Positions 34,763-44,112 of a DNA stretch of 64,000 nt are shown here, one piece after another. Positions within the stretch are counted from its first letter, which is position 1; every line of letters starts with the position of its first letter. The DNA is taken from positions 62,001-126,000 of the forward strand of contig JABABA010000003.1 of the NCBI GenBank assembly GCA_014238415.1, given 5' to 3'. Below the pieces are notes generated by a model that was not told where the DNA came from, did no database searches, and saw only the letters and a program-made list of their open reading frames with translations. The DNA is from Planctomycetota bacterium. Lineage in GTDB: Bacteria > Planctomycetota > UBA1135 > GCA-002686595. Position numbers and translations under genes: made by a program.

Positions 34763-35773
34763 CTACAGGGTCAGTTGCGCCGCGAGCCAATCAAGCGGCG
34801 GCCCATCAAGCCAACTTTGCGCACGGCCGGGGAATCGCCCCTGCAAAAAGCCCACATGCCCGCCTCTTGCACTGATCATTTGCTCGACGAGGGGACCACA
34901 TTCTTCTGGCTTGGGCACGATCCTGGGCACTAAGAATGGATCATCGATAGCGTGCACCAGGAGTGTTGCCTTGGTGATCGCAGACAGGAACTGACGACTG
35001 GAGCAGCGTTGATAATAGTCCTCAGGACTCTTGAAACCGTGCAGGGGGGCAGTCAAGAACTCGTCCAGTTCACGCAGAGTCTCGGCTCCGATCACGCGCT
35101 TCACATCTATGCCAGCCTGCGCGAGAATTTCCTCTTTGGCCAGCACATCTCGCCGAATCTTGCCCAGCAACCACCTGCGATAGAGACGTGAGAGCCCTCG
35201 GTCCAAGCGCCCGGAACAGGCCGACAACTCATAGGGAACGCTCACCGCCAGGGCTGCGCCGATTGGCGAGCCCGCTCCCTGCTCTCCCAAGTGTTTGAGC
35301 AGGACATTGCCCCCAAGAGAGAATCCGAGAGCCCCCAGCTGAGTGTTGGGCTCGCGCTGCACCAAAGCATTCAAGAACTCGCCCAAGTCCTCGGTCTCGC
35401 CCGAGTGATACCCACGGGCAAGGCGATTTGGTTCGCCACTGCAGCCCCTGAAATGCATCACCACTGCTCTCATACCACGCGTCTTGAGAGCGGCAAGAGC
35501 GCCACGCATGTAAGGGGACTGAGCCGAGCCTGCAAGGCCGTGCAAGAGCACGATCAAGGACTCCTGCTTGGGTCCATCCAGCCAGTCCAGGTCGAGAAAA
35601 TCTCCGTCCTGCAACTCAAAGCGCTCCCTCTCAAGACCAACCCTGGCAGGGGAACGCAGCAATCCACCCCAGAGGGTCTGCAGATGCGCCCCGGGCAACC
35701 ACCATGCGGGACGAAAAGGAGTCAGAAGCTGAGAATCTGAACTCCTGGAGTCCGTGAACAACTCCACAATCAA
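34763..35773 (-). CDS. YheT-family alpha/beta hydrolase
   Basis: Serine hydrolase of 336 residues similar to E. coli YheT and related esterases. The family opening PAWWLPGAHLQTLW (residues 22-35) is present. The oxyanion region is LLHGLAGS, the nucleophile lies in GFSLGGN (Ser152), and the catalytic Asp and His are probably those in AIDDPF and ARGGHVGF. FRGCSGEPN is another YheT hallmark. The physiological substrate is not known; short-chain esters are hydrolysed by characterised relatives. No signal peptide. Start ATG 35773 overlaps the stop of the HAD gene by 4 bases (ATGA), so the two form an operon. Confidence 0.88.
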   Translation of the reverse strand: MIVELFTDSRSSDSQLLTPFRPAWWLPGAHLQTLWGGLLRSPARVGLERERFELQDGDFLDLDWLDGPKQESLIVLLHGLAGSAQSPYMRGALAALKTRGMRAVVMHFRGCSGEPNRLARGYHSGETEDLGEFLNALVQREPNTQLGALGFSLGGNVLLKHLGEQGAGSPIGAALAVSVPYELSACSGRLDRGLSRLYRRWLLGKIRRDVLAKEEILAQAGIDVKRVIGAETLRELDEFLTAPLHGFKSPEDYYQRCSSRQFLSAITKATLLVHAIDDPFLVPRIVPKPEECGPLVEQMISARGGHVGFLQGRFPGRAQSWLDGPPLDWLAAQLTL

Positions 35774-36642
35774 ACCCCGCTGGACTGAAGGCTCTGCAAG
35801 TCCTTCCCCCGCGCCATGGCCACGATCATGCGCGCGAGGTCGCCGGAGTCCAGGTCACCCAGGACCAAATCCGCTTCCTGTTGTACACCGGCCCCAGCAT
35901 TGCCCATGGCAACTGCCAGGCCCGCGGCCCGGAACATGGGCAGGTCATTGTCCGCGTCCCCTACAGCCACCACCCGAGAGGGGTCAATCTCGAACTGCTC
36001 CTGCAAGACTCTCAAAGCTTCAGCCTTCCCGCGACAGGGAGGGTGCACATCCACCGCCACAAACTGGCTGGCCCGATGGCGCGCCAGAATTGAAAGCGGA
36101 AAGTGGGTCATATAAACCGGCTGAGCCAGATGGTTTTCAATGGCCCCTGCATAAGCCTCCGAATCCTCCCCTCGGTCAGCGAGGAAGGTCACACGCACCA
36201 CATACTCTTCTGCCATCAAAGTTTCCTCATCCACATACTGCACGCCGATCAACCCCACAAGTGAACGTTCCTCTGCCTTGCTGCGAGGCTGCAAGCACAA
36301 TTTCCGCCGAGCTCCCATCAAGATCATCAGACCGCCATGCTCCCTCCGAAAAGCATGCAGCTTGCCCATGATGCGATTGGAGAGCACACGCTCTTCGACC
36401 AAGCGCTCGCCTTTGGCATCACAAACCGCTGCACCGTTGAACAATAGGGCTGGTGTCCCAAGATCGAGCTCTTTCAGAATGGGTTCGGCCGAAAGCCACG
36501 AGCGTCCGGTGACCACCATGACCTTGATCCCGGCTTCGCGCGCTTCAGCGATTGCAAGGCGAGTCGCGGACGGAACAGTCTCCTGGGAATCCAAAAGAGT
36601 GCCGTCCAGGTCCAGCAGCAAGGCGTCGTGGGTTCTGGTCAT
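35770..36642 (-). CDS. HAD-superfamily hydrolase, Cof type
   Basis: Phosphatase of 290 residues in HAD subfamily IIB. Motif I is LLLDLDGTLLDS (nucleophile Asp11, acid/base Asp13), motif II is VVTGRS, the conserved Lys lies in CRGKAEAL, and motif IV is GDADNDLPMF. A C2B cap domain lies between motifs II and III. Cof-type enzymes dephosphorylate sugar phosphates, FMN or pyridoxal phosphate; the substrate cannot be deduced. ATG 36642 is chosen because it directly precedes motif I; the frame extends to 36834 but would overlap the next gene. Operon with the YheT-type hydrolase. Confidence 0.9.
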   Translation of the reverse strand: MTRTHDALLLDLDGTLLDSQETVPSATRLAIAEAREAGIKVMVVTGRSWLSAEPILKELDLGTPALLFNGAAVCDAKGERLVEERVLSNRIMGKLHAFRREHGGLMILMGARRKLCLQPRSKAEERSLVGLIGVQYVDEETLMAEEYVVRVTFLADRGEDSEAYAGAIENHLAQPVYMTHFPLSILARHRASQFVAVDVHPPCRGKAEALRVLQEQFEIDPSRVVAVGDADNDLPMFRAAGLAVAMGNAGAGVQQEADLVLGDLDSGDLARMIVAMARGKDLQSLQSSGV

Positions 36643-36725
36643 TGGCCTTGAGGATAAAGGCTCGGTCGCCTGAGGGCGAGCTTCACGGCAACTCGATTTG
36701 CACGCCCACTCCAGGCACCGGATAG

Positions 36726-39662
36726 TCAGTCCAGCGAAATCTGACCCTCTTCCCCCGGCCGCAATTCCACATCCCGTGGCTCGATCAGCGGTTCCGAATC
36801 TGAGCTTCCAGGATCCTCCAGGAAGATTCGCCACGGCCCCGGGGTCAAGCCATCAAAACGGCAGGTCCCATCGAACATGACTTCGCGCTCATCCTGCACG
36901 GGGCCCGAATCGGGCTCGGAACCGAGAAACTCAAGTCGCACCATGCTGAAATCCTGATCCCCGCTTGGGGTACGGGTGAGGATCAGACTCGCCCCGACCT
37001 CCAACATGAGGTCGATGTCTTGCTTCAACTGCCCCGGCACTAGAGGTTCCAGGGTACGGCTGGCTGGCTTCAGCCCCTCACCCGTGGCCTTGATTTCCAA
37101 TGCAATTCCAGAGCGAACACCCCGCAGGATGTAGCTGCCATCATCGGCACTGAGCACCGAATCCGTCCCACCAAACGTCGAAACAGCCGAGCCGCTGCCT
37201 TCACTTGATGCTGTAACCATGATCATGCGCCCCATGACCTGTTTGCCCTCACCACCCACGCTGACCTTGATGCCAGCCAGTCCCGCCCCATCAGGCCCGG
37301 TTACACGCCCGCTAACTGTGGTCAGGACAAGGTCAACATCCACCACCTGTTCTCCACGGGTACAGGTGTGCTCCTGCTCGTGACGCATGATCAGATCCGG
37401 ATGCCTGAAGGCGAGAAGCCCCTGACCCGGATCAAGTCCTTCGATTTCGAAACTCCCATCGGCCGCAGTCAAGTCCCCCGGACCTCCACCGCCCATAAAG
37501 AACATCACATAGCCTTCCATTTGAAAGGTGACCTTGCACTGGGCCAGGGGTTCCCCGTCCAAAAATACTCGGCCACGAACAGATGCCTTGGGTTCTTCAC
37601 GAAGGACAATGGCGCGGGTCTCCCCAGCGACAAGACTGACTTCGGTCCAGGAAGCCTGCTCGGGTTCTTCGCCATCGGTGACCATGATCATGCCCATGGC
37701 GGGTTCTTTCCCAGCTGCTCGAAAAAGATGGGTTCCCGGCTTGAGATCCCCAAAGATCGCGAGCCCCTTCGCATCCGTTCGGCGGGGCCCTGTTTCCCCG
37801 GAGCCGAAAGCCATGCCCATATCTGTACGCATTTCCCTGAGCCTGTGCTCCACGCGCCCGGCAGCTCTCGGTTTGCCCTTGGAGTCAAGCAGTGTGACCT
37901 CCACGGTGCAAGGGCGCAAAAGACGCGCTTCGTGCAGGATGTTCGCGACGGTGGCTTGAAGGGTCTTGGTCAGATCAGAGTAGCCCTCGTGCTGGATAGA
38001 GACCCCGTATCTCTCCCCCGGAGTCGCAGCGAAATGAACCTCCCCTTCCTTGTTCGTGCGCGCTAACACCTGGGCCCTGTTCCCCAGAGAATGGAGAGCA
38101 CCATTTTCCCCAACCAACTCCAAGAGTCTGCTGGAAGGCGACCCCAGCTCGTCCGACTCTTCCTTGGCAGTAACGCGCACGCCCACCAGTGGCTCACCTG
38201 TCCGATCATCCAGCACCCGTATTCGCAAACCAGGCGCACGAACCAGCCTGATCGTACCCAGGTCCAGAACTCCGCTCACGGGGGGCGCGATGTCTTCACG
38301 CAAGAAGGGTGCAAAACCAGGGGAATTGATCTGGACGGTCAACCGCCCCTGGGGTGAGGTCAACCGTAGCCCGGGGTATGTCAATCGTCCTCCGGAATGA
38401 TGGCGCAATATCTGCCCATCCCCATCCTCAAGGGGCTCGAGCGTACGAAACCCCGCCCACGCCACAAAAGAACGGATCACCTCGCTGTCTGCCGCAGACA
38501 CAACCGACAGTTCGAGGTCAAAGCTAGGGAAAATCTCCAAGACCACATCGCTCGCGTCGGACTCTGCTTCGGCAATCGGGCCGATGGGGACCAACGAATT
38601 CCCTGCAGAAAGTGCGGCCACTTGCACCTCCGTGTCATGGGGCAACCCCCGCACGACGAATGATCCGTCGGAAAGGACCTGGCCCTCGTACTGATGATCA
38701 TATGGGGTGGGACCGCCCGTGCCTCCGGAGATTTTAACCTGAGACATGAGTGATGATTGAAACCAGGCGACAACTTTGACCTCTTCGAATGGGAGCTCGT
38801 CCTTCTTGAGGACGCCACTCAATACCTCGCCATACTCCGCATGGATTTCCAAGACCTCGTTGCCAGCTCGACGCATGACCCCAGCTCGAGTTGCACGAAG
38901 CAGGTCGTCCCGTGTGACGGCCAATTCAAAGGGGCCCAGAGGCAGACAGCTCACTGCAAAGTTTCCCCCTGCATCTGTACTTGCAATCTCAACTCCAGGG
39001 CGCCCGCCACCTAAGAAAGTCATCCGCCCGGGCGTAGCCGGTGGTAGCAGGGATACAGAGACCCCCTCAAGGGGCTCACCGTCCATGCTCAAGACCCGGC
39101 CACGAAGGCCGAAGCCAGCCTCAAGGACCAGGTCCCCGATGTTGAAATCTCTCGTCGCCCCCAGAAAAGCCCTCTCCGTGAGGAACTGGAAACCATCTCG
39201 CTTCACCGTGATCTCGCGCATGCCCCGACCTGAGGTGGGAATCGAAAACCGACCCGCCTGATTCGTGTGTGTGGTGCTGACCGGCGAAGAACCTGATTGA
39301 GGTGCAAAGAGCATCCCTCCCCCCCGAGACTCTTTCACCGTAATCAGAGCGCCTTGCACCGGCTTGGAATGCTCGTCAACAATTCGCCCTGTCAAACGCA
39401 CCTGGGCCACGCTCTCAACGGGATCTTGATCCGTCTCAGAGTTCTCCTTATTGAGCGAACTGCGGCCAGCAGGCTGTCCCGCCGTATCGCCTTCTCCACT
39501 GAGTTCCACCGCACTCTTCTGTGCCGGAGCCTGCAATGGACCACTGGAACTGCTCGGGCCAGCGGCTTCCTTGCCAGCAGGAGTCTCTCCAGATCTGATC
39601 AACTGGGAAACGGTGAACACAAGGGCCAGCAAGCCCAGGAAAAGCAGAATGAAGTGTTTCAT
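36726..39662 (-). CDS. Giant membrane-anchored protein of carboxypeptidase-regulatory-like repeats
   Basis: Protein of 978 residues with an N-terminal hydrophobic anchor (FILLFLGLLALVFTVSQL) and a Ser/Gly/Pro linker to about residue 75. It then has a chain of beta-sandwich domains of the CarboxypepD_reg/DUF-like type. Each domain starts with a GRV-x-DG-x-PL-x-GV phrase. Examples are LTGRIVDEHSKPVQGALI, LRGRVLSMDGEPLEGVSV, VRGRVFLDGEPLAQCKV and VSGRVTGPDGAGLAGIKV, and most end with a G-x-Y/F-x-L strand. At least seven units can be traced. No enzyme domain or cell-wall motif is seen. The protein at 7311-9404 is a shorter relative. A long surface stalk or binding scaffold is the best guess. Confidence 0.75.
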   Translation of the reverse strand: MKHFILLFLGLLALVFTVSQLIRSGETPAGKEAAGPSSSSGPLQAPAQKSAVELSGEGDTAGQPAGRSSLNKENSETDQDPVESVAQVRLTGRIVDEHSKPVQGALITVKESRGGGMLFAPQSGSSPVSTTHTNQAGRFSIPTSGRGMREITVKRDGFQFLTERAFLGATRDFNIGDLVLEAGFGLRGRVLSMDGEPLEGVSVSLLPPATPGRMTFLGGGRPGVEIASTDAGGNFAVSCLPLGPFELAVTRDDLLRATRAGVMRRAGNEVLEIHAEYGEVLSGVLKKDELPFEEVKVVAWFQSSLMSQVKISGGTGGPTPYDHQYEGQVLSDGSFVVRGLPHDTEVQVAALSAGNSLVPIGPIAEAESDASDVVLEIFPSFDLELSVVSAADSEVIRSFVAWAGFRTLEPLEDGDGQILRHHSGGRLTYPGLRLTSPQGRLTVQINSPGFAPFLREDIAPPVSGVLDLGTIRLVRAPGLRIRVLDDRTGEPLVGVRVTAKEESDELGSPSSRLLELVGENGALHSLGNRAQVLARTNKEGEVHFAATPGERYGVSIQHEGYSDLTKTLQATVANILHEARLLRPCTVEVTLLDSKGKPRAAGRVEHRLREMRTDMGMAFGSGETGPRRTDAKGLAIFGDLKPGTHLFRAAGKEPAMGMIMVTDGEEPEQASWTEVSLVAGETRAIVLREEPKASVRGRVFLDGEPLAQCKVTFQMEGYVMFFMGGGGPGDLTAADGSFEIEGLDPGQGLLAFRHPDLIMRHEQEHTCTRGEQVVDVDLVLTTVSGRVTGPDGAGLAGIKVSVGGEGKQVMGRMIMVTASSEGSGSAVSTFGGTDSVLSADDGSYILRGVRSGIALEIKATGEGLKPASRTLEPLVPGQLKQDIDLMLEVGASLILTRTPSGDQDFSMVRLEFLGSEPDSGPVQDEREVMFDGTCRFDGLTPGPWRIFLEDPGSSDSEPLIEPRDVELRPGEEGQISLD

Positions 39663-39861
39663 TGGGGGGGGTGGCAGCATTTTACGGCCTGCGAGGATGC
39701 CCCATGAGGGCCGATACCCAAATTATATGCACTCAGGAAAAAGGGCAGCTTGTCACTCTCGGCCTGCTCCTGACCTATTTCCAGCTCCCTTTGGCCCCGT
39801 CCCAGCACCCCACCCAGCTTGCCCATGGGATCCCACCCCCAGAGGCGCTACCCTTGTGGTC

Positions 39862-40518
39862 ATGCACACCAGCACCCTGCGATGGACGGTCCTTCCGCTC
39901 TTGATCCTCGCCTCCTGCACAGGCACCAAACGCCTCTCCGACCCGACGGTCCTGATCCGCGGCGGCGGGGGCACCGAACTCGGTGTCAGCACCGAATATG
40001 GCGTGTTGTTCCTGGGGTCTTCCCATTCCGCTGGACGCATCGAAATCGAGAGCTGGTTCGGTGACGGACCCAACATCGAACCTAGCGTGGTGGAACCTGT
40101 TGGCGACACCCTTTACACAGCGGAGACAGAAATCAGACTGGCGACTGTGCCCCTCACATTCCAGATTCCTGAACCGGGAACCATGGTGGTGGTGCGCGGC
40201 CGTACCCCCGCAGGATCCTGGCAGGTGACGACGCCCTTGCGCAGTGATCCAGATGTTGATGGCATCTTGATCGATGTGCTTCCGGAGCTGCTCGCTGCCA
40301 CGGATCAGACCGGAGCGGGGGTATTTCTTCCGGTGGAGTCGGAAGGTAGCAACATGCGGCTACTGGGATTGGTCAGCGGCGTGATTGAACTAGGGGTCGC
40401 TGGAGATCAACGAACGTATGCAGCGGTGGTCGGCCCGCGTGATCTATGGAAGTTGGTTGCGCATCGCAAGGACCAAGGGAGACGTAAGCCTTGGGTGTAT
40501 CGCGAGGACACGCTCTAG
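39862..40518 (+). CDS. Putative lipoprotein of unknown function
   Basis: Protein of 218 residues, not recognised. The N-terminus WTVLPLLILASCTGTKR contains a lipobox (LASC), so it is probably a lipoprotein with the mature Cys near residue 19. The body is rich in short beta strands: GVLFLGSSHSAGRIEIESWF, then TFQIPEPGTMVVVRGRTP. It has no Cys other than the lipidated one and ends with a basic tail. Between the divergent giant repeat protein and the convergent trkH. Start ATG 39862 is chosen because it begins the signal sequence; the frame is open much further upstream. Confidence 0.6.
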   Translation: MHTSTLRWTVLPLLILASCTGTKRLSDPTVLIRGGGGTELGVSTEYGVLFLGSSHSAGRIEIESWFGDGPNIEPSVVEPVGDTLYTAETEIRLATVPLTFQIPEPGTMVVVRGRTPAGSWQVTTPLRSDPDVDGILIDVLPELLAATDQTGAGVFLPVESEGSNMRLLGLVSGVIELGVAGDQRTYAAVVGPRDLWKLVAHRKDQGRRKPWVYREDTL

Positions 40519-40564
40519 GACCACCTTCATCGGGGACCTGAGATCGAATGGGATCAGCACCCCA

Positions 40565-42079
40565 CTATTGGCGCCAGAAGCTAGGCACACACAAGGCTGC
40601 CACGGCATAGAACTCTAGCCGCCCAACAATCATGAATAGTGCCAGGACCACCTTCGGCAAATCCGGCAGCGCCGAGAAGTTCTCCCACGGCCCGACAGCC
40701 GCCAACCCGGGCCCGATGTTGTTCAAAGTCGCCAACACCGCAGTGCCTGCGCTGGTGAGGTCCAGGCCATAAATCGACAGGAACAGGGTTCCGGACAAGA
40801 AAACCACCGTCCACAAGCAGAAGTAGGCGGTGATCGTGGCAACGACACCATCTTCCAGGGCCTGCCCATCCATATGCACTGTGTGCACAGCTCGGGGACG
40901 AATGAAACGCCTGACGCCAACGATCGCGGCCTTGACCACGATCATACAGCGCACAACTTTGATGCCGCCGCCGGTTGACCCGGCGCAGGCACCCACCACC
41001 GCCAGCATCATCAGCACGATCCGGGCGATTTGAGGCCAGAGATCAAAGTTCGCGCTACCAAAGCCTGTGGAGGTGCCCAAGCTGACCACCAGGAACGAGC
41101 TGTCGCGCACGCAAGTGGTCAAAGATGAATAGTCCTGCCAACCGGGTCTGGCATCCAGAGGGGGGCCTCCATTGGTGCCCCCGTCAAACCACAGGATCAT
41201 GGACAAGAACAGTGTGGCACCAACCATGATGCCTATGTAGGCGCGAGCCTCGGAGGACGCCCAGAGTTTGCGTATGAATGCCCCCGGCCCGGCGGTCATC
41301 AGAGTCTCATAGAGTCCAAAGTTGAAACCGCAAATAAACATGAAAAGGGTCAGCACAACCTCGATCGAGGCAGACTGAAAAGCCATCACGCTTGAACCAT
41401 GGTTCGAGAAACCGCCTGTCGGGATCGTACCGAAGGCATGAATCACCCCATCGAAAGCACCCATCCCCGCGAACTGCAACAGCAAGAACTCGATTATTGT
41501 CAGGAACACATAGAGCTTCAGCAGGATGCGTGCCGAATCTTGAACTCGGCGATGGGAAGCCTCCCGCGCCACTCCGGGAATTTCGGATCGAAACAGGCTG
41601 CGGCCACCAGTTGGGAAGAAAACCACGAAGACCATCACAATTCCAAACCCACCGAGCCAGTGGCAGAAGGAACGCCAAAATGCAACCGCGTGACTCAGAC
41701 CATCGATCTGCTCGGGAGTCATGACTGTGGAGCCGGTGGTGGTCAGTCCACTGATGGCTTCAAAGCAGGCATCCACCGGGGACACCAAGGTCCCTGTAAA
41801 GAGAAACGGCAAGGCCGCGGCCACGCCACCGATCAGCCAAGAGAGGCCAACAACCGCCAGGCCCTCGCGCCGATGGATGGTCTGCTTGTCCTCAAGCGCC
41901 ACCCGGAAGTGATGCATCAGGCCCCAGCCTGCAAGAACAACAACGGCACATGCTGCCAGGCAGCCCAGGGCCTCATGCTTTTCTCCATAGCCCAGGCCCA
42001 CCACCGCCGGCAGAATCATCATGGCCCCGAGCAAGAGCAACACCTTGCCCAAGAGGCCCCAAACAGCGCGGAAATTCAT
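40565..42079 (-). CDS. trkH: Trk-type potassium uptake protein, membrane subunit
   Basis: Integral membrane K+ transporter subunit of 504 residues. About ten hydrophobic segments make up the four membrane-pore-membrane repeats. The filter-type sequences are ISGLTTTGSTVM in the first pore loop, then FGTIPTGGFSNH, SLGTSTGFGS and NNIGPGLAAVG. The highly conserved ACAGSTGGGIKVVR region follows the third repeat. Works with the cytoplasmic TrkA encoded immediately upstream (stop and start overlap, TAATG), which gates it in response to nucleotides. Length is typical of TrkH/KtrB-like proteins. Confidence 0.94.
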   Translation of the reverse strand: MNFRAVWGLLGKVLLLLGAMMILPAVVGLGYGEKHEALGCLAACAVVVLAGWGLMHHFRVALEDKQTIHRREGLAVVGLSWLIGGVAAALPFLFTGTLVSPVDACFEAISGLTTTGSTVMTPEQIDGLSHAVAFWRSFCHWLGGFGIVMVFVVFFPTGGRSLFRSEIPGVAREASHRRVQDSARILLKLYVFLTIIEFLLLQFAGMGAFDGVIHAFGTIPTGGFSNHGSSVMAFQSASIEVVLTLFMFICGFNFGLYETLMTAGPGAFIRKLWASSEARAYIGIMVGATLFLSMILWFDGGTNGGPPLDARPGWQDYSSLTTCVRDSSFLVVSLGTSTGFGSANFDLWPQIARIVLMMLAVVGACAGSTGGGIKVVRCMIVVKAAIVGVRRFIRPRAVHTVHMDGQALEDGVVATITAYFCLWTVVFLSGTLFLSIYGLDLTSAGTAVLATLNNIGPGLAAVGPWENFSALPDLPKVVLALFMIVGRLEFYAVAALCVPSFWRQ

Positions 42080-43440
42080 TAGGTCTGCTCGCTCGTGAGG
42101 ATAGCCTGCACCTCGTCCAGAGCATTCGAGAGGGCCAGCACAATCACCCTATCCCCGCTCTGCAGGGTCTCGCCTCCGCCGGGAACTGATACCGAGTCCC
42201 CCCGCATGCGGGCGCCAATCTTGGCATCGACGGGCAACTTCAAGTCTTCAATGCGCGTGGGCTCTTTCAGTTGCACTTCAAGCTCAAGAACCTCCGCCTT
42301 GCCCTCCGCCAGGATGGATACCGCCTGAGGAGAAGATGCGCGCACAAAGCGCAAGATGCGCTTGGCGCACAACAGCCGCGGACTGATCGCCAGATCCACG
42401 CCCATCAGGTCATAGACACCTCCGTAGCTGGCCTTGTTGACGATTGCCACGGTGCGCCCCACGCCCATGACACGAGCGATCTGACAGGCCACGAGATTAT
42501 CCTCATCATCCTTGGTGGTGGCCACGAACACATCGGTCTTGCCAATGTGCTCTTCCCGCAACAACTCAAGGTCAGTTGCATTGCCGGTCAACACCAGGAG
42601 CCCGTCTCCCATCTGTTCAAGAGCTCGTGCACGACCAGCATCGTGCTCGATGACCTTCACAGAAACCCCATGAATGTCGCTTAGCTTGGTGGCAACCGAA
42701 CGACCAATGCGTCCAGCACCCATGATAATCACCTCACGCTTGAGTGCACTGGGCTCGCCCACTTCACGCTCAAAGGCATCCAGGTCATTGGCCTCTCCCA
42801 TGACAAAAATCTGGTCCCCGGTTTGGAGGGAATCGTCGCCTCCGGGCACAATGAAAGGCCGACTCGAATCGGTGCTTCGCTGGATGCCCACCATGACAAT
42901 TTTTCCCGACAAGCGCATTTCCTTGAGAGGCACACCCAGCAGATCCCCTTCGGGAAGACGCAACCGGCGCAGTTGGATCTTGCCATCGCAGTAGGTCTCG
43001 ACCTCAAGAGCATGGCGCTCCTTGACAGTCTCAATCACTTCGCGCGCGGCGAGTTCAGAAGTGCTGAGCACAATGTCATAGCCAAGCGTGTCCTGGTAGA
43101 AGTGGTGGTAACCTTCCAAGATGCGGGTATCACGAACCCGCAAGATGCGGCGTTTGGCTCCCAGCTGCCGGCCCAACAGACAGGCCAACATATTCACATG
43201 GTCGTTATTGGTGACCGCCACCAACAGGGAGGCCTTGACCACCCCCGCATGAGTCAGCACATCAGCCCTGGTGCCATCCCCCACCAGAGCCTGCACATCC
43301 ATGGACTCATTCAAGAGACGGAGCTTCTGGGGATCCGTATCCACCACGGTCACGCCGTGGGAGCCCTTGGAGAGGATGCGAGCCAGATGCTGCCCGACTT
43401 CACCCGCTCCGACTACAACAATCTGTTGAGACACCGCCAT
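42079..43440 (-). CDS. trkA: Trk system potassium uptake regulatory protein
   Basis: Peripheral cytoplasmic protein of 453 residues with two RCK units. The first Rossmann motif is VVVGAGEVGQHLARIL (residues 8-23) and the second is IIMGAGRIGRSVATKL (about residues 237-252). Each is followed by a TrkA_C domain, of which the two VPGGD/VPGGGETLQSGDRV phrases are typical. TrkA binds NAD(H) or adenine nucleotides and controls K+ flux through TrkH, the next gene. It is divergent from the glutamine amidotransferase gene, with 48 bases between starts, so promoters must be compact or overlapping. Confidence 0.95.
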   Translation of the reverse strand: MAVSQQIVVVGAGEVGQHLARILSKGSHGVTVVDTDPQKLRLLNESMDVQALVGDGTRADVLTHAGVVKASLLVAVTNNDHVNMLACLLGRQLGAKRRILRVRDTRILEGYHHFYQDTLGYDIVLSTSELAAREVIETVKERHALEVETYCDGKIQLRRLRLPEGDLLGVPLKEMRLSGKIVMVGIQRSTDSSRPFIVPGGDDSLQTGDQIFVMGEANDLDAFEREVGEPSALKREVIIMGAGRIGRSVATKLSDIHGVSVKVIEHDAGRARALEQMGDGLLVLTGNATDLELLREEHIGKTDVFVATTKDDEDNLVACQIARVMGVGRTVAIVNKASYGGVYDLMGVDLAISPRLLCAKRILRFVRASSPQAVSILAEGKAEVLELEVQLKEPTRIEDLKLPVDAKIGARMRGDSVSVPGGGETLQSGDRVIVLALSNALDEVQAILTSEQT

Positions 43441-43488
43441 GGGGCGTTACCCTAGTCCAAGCCTGTCGACGGTTCCACGCCGACTCCC

Positions 43489-44112
43489 ATGATCTTCCTG
43501 CTGGACAATCGAGACTCCTTCACCTTCAACCTTGAACACGCGCTGCGTGCCCTTGGGGCCGAGGTCGAGGTGCAAAGATCGACCGAAATCGACTTGGATG
43601 GGGTGCTCGAGAGGGGCCCCAGGGGCGTTCTGGTGGGCCCCGGCCCGGGTGAGCCCGCCGATGGGGGCTGCTCCGAAGCTGTTGTGCGGGAAATGCCAAA
43701 ACACTGTCCGGTGCTTGGGATATGCCTCGGCATGCAGGCCATTGCCACGGCATTCGGTGGGCACCTGGCCCCGGCTCGGGAACTTGTCCACGGTCGCACT
43801 CGCCCACTCGTGCATGACGGCCGGGGCATTTTTGAGGGCCTGCCAAGCCCCCTCGAATTGGCCTGCTACAACTCTCTGGTGGTGGCCCATGACGATCTGC
43901 CGAAAGTCCTCGAAATCAGCGCAACGGGAACCGGGGAAGAAATCGGGGCCTTGCGCCATCGAACCCTGCCCCTGGAAGGGCTGCAAGTCCATCCCGAGTC
44001 CATCCTCTGCCTGGAGTCGGGAGGGCGCGACATCCTGCGCAACTTCTTGATCAGCACTCAAGAGATCGAAGCCCATGCCCACATCAACACCGCCACTCAA
44101 GCAGAATCCTGA
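43489..44112 (+). CDS. Glutamine amidotransferase, anthranilate/aminodeoxychorismate synthase component II
   Basis: Class I glutaminase of 207 residues that supplies ammonia to a chorismate-converting partner. It starts MIFLLDNRDSFTFNL, as in TrpG/PabA. The catalytic triad is visible: Cys79 in GICLGMQ, with His168 and Glu170 in VHPES. VGPGPGEP (residues 49-56) is the other family motif. The partner (trpE or pabB) is not in the window, and the main trp operon lies 15 kb away without trpG nearby. So this gene may serve tryptophan, folate or both. Its end overlaps the convergent kinase-like gene by 16 bases. Confidence 0.9.
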   Translation: MIFLLDNRDSFTFNLEHALRALGAEVEVQRSTEIDLDGVLERGPRGVLVGPGPGEPADGGCSEAVVREMPKHCPVLGICLGMQAIATAFGGHLAPARELVHGRTRPLVHDGRGIFEGLPSPLELACYNSLVVAHDDLPKVLEISATGTGEEIGALRHRTLPLEGLQVHPESILCLESGGRDILRNFLISTQEIEAHAHINTATQAES

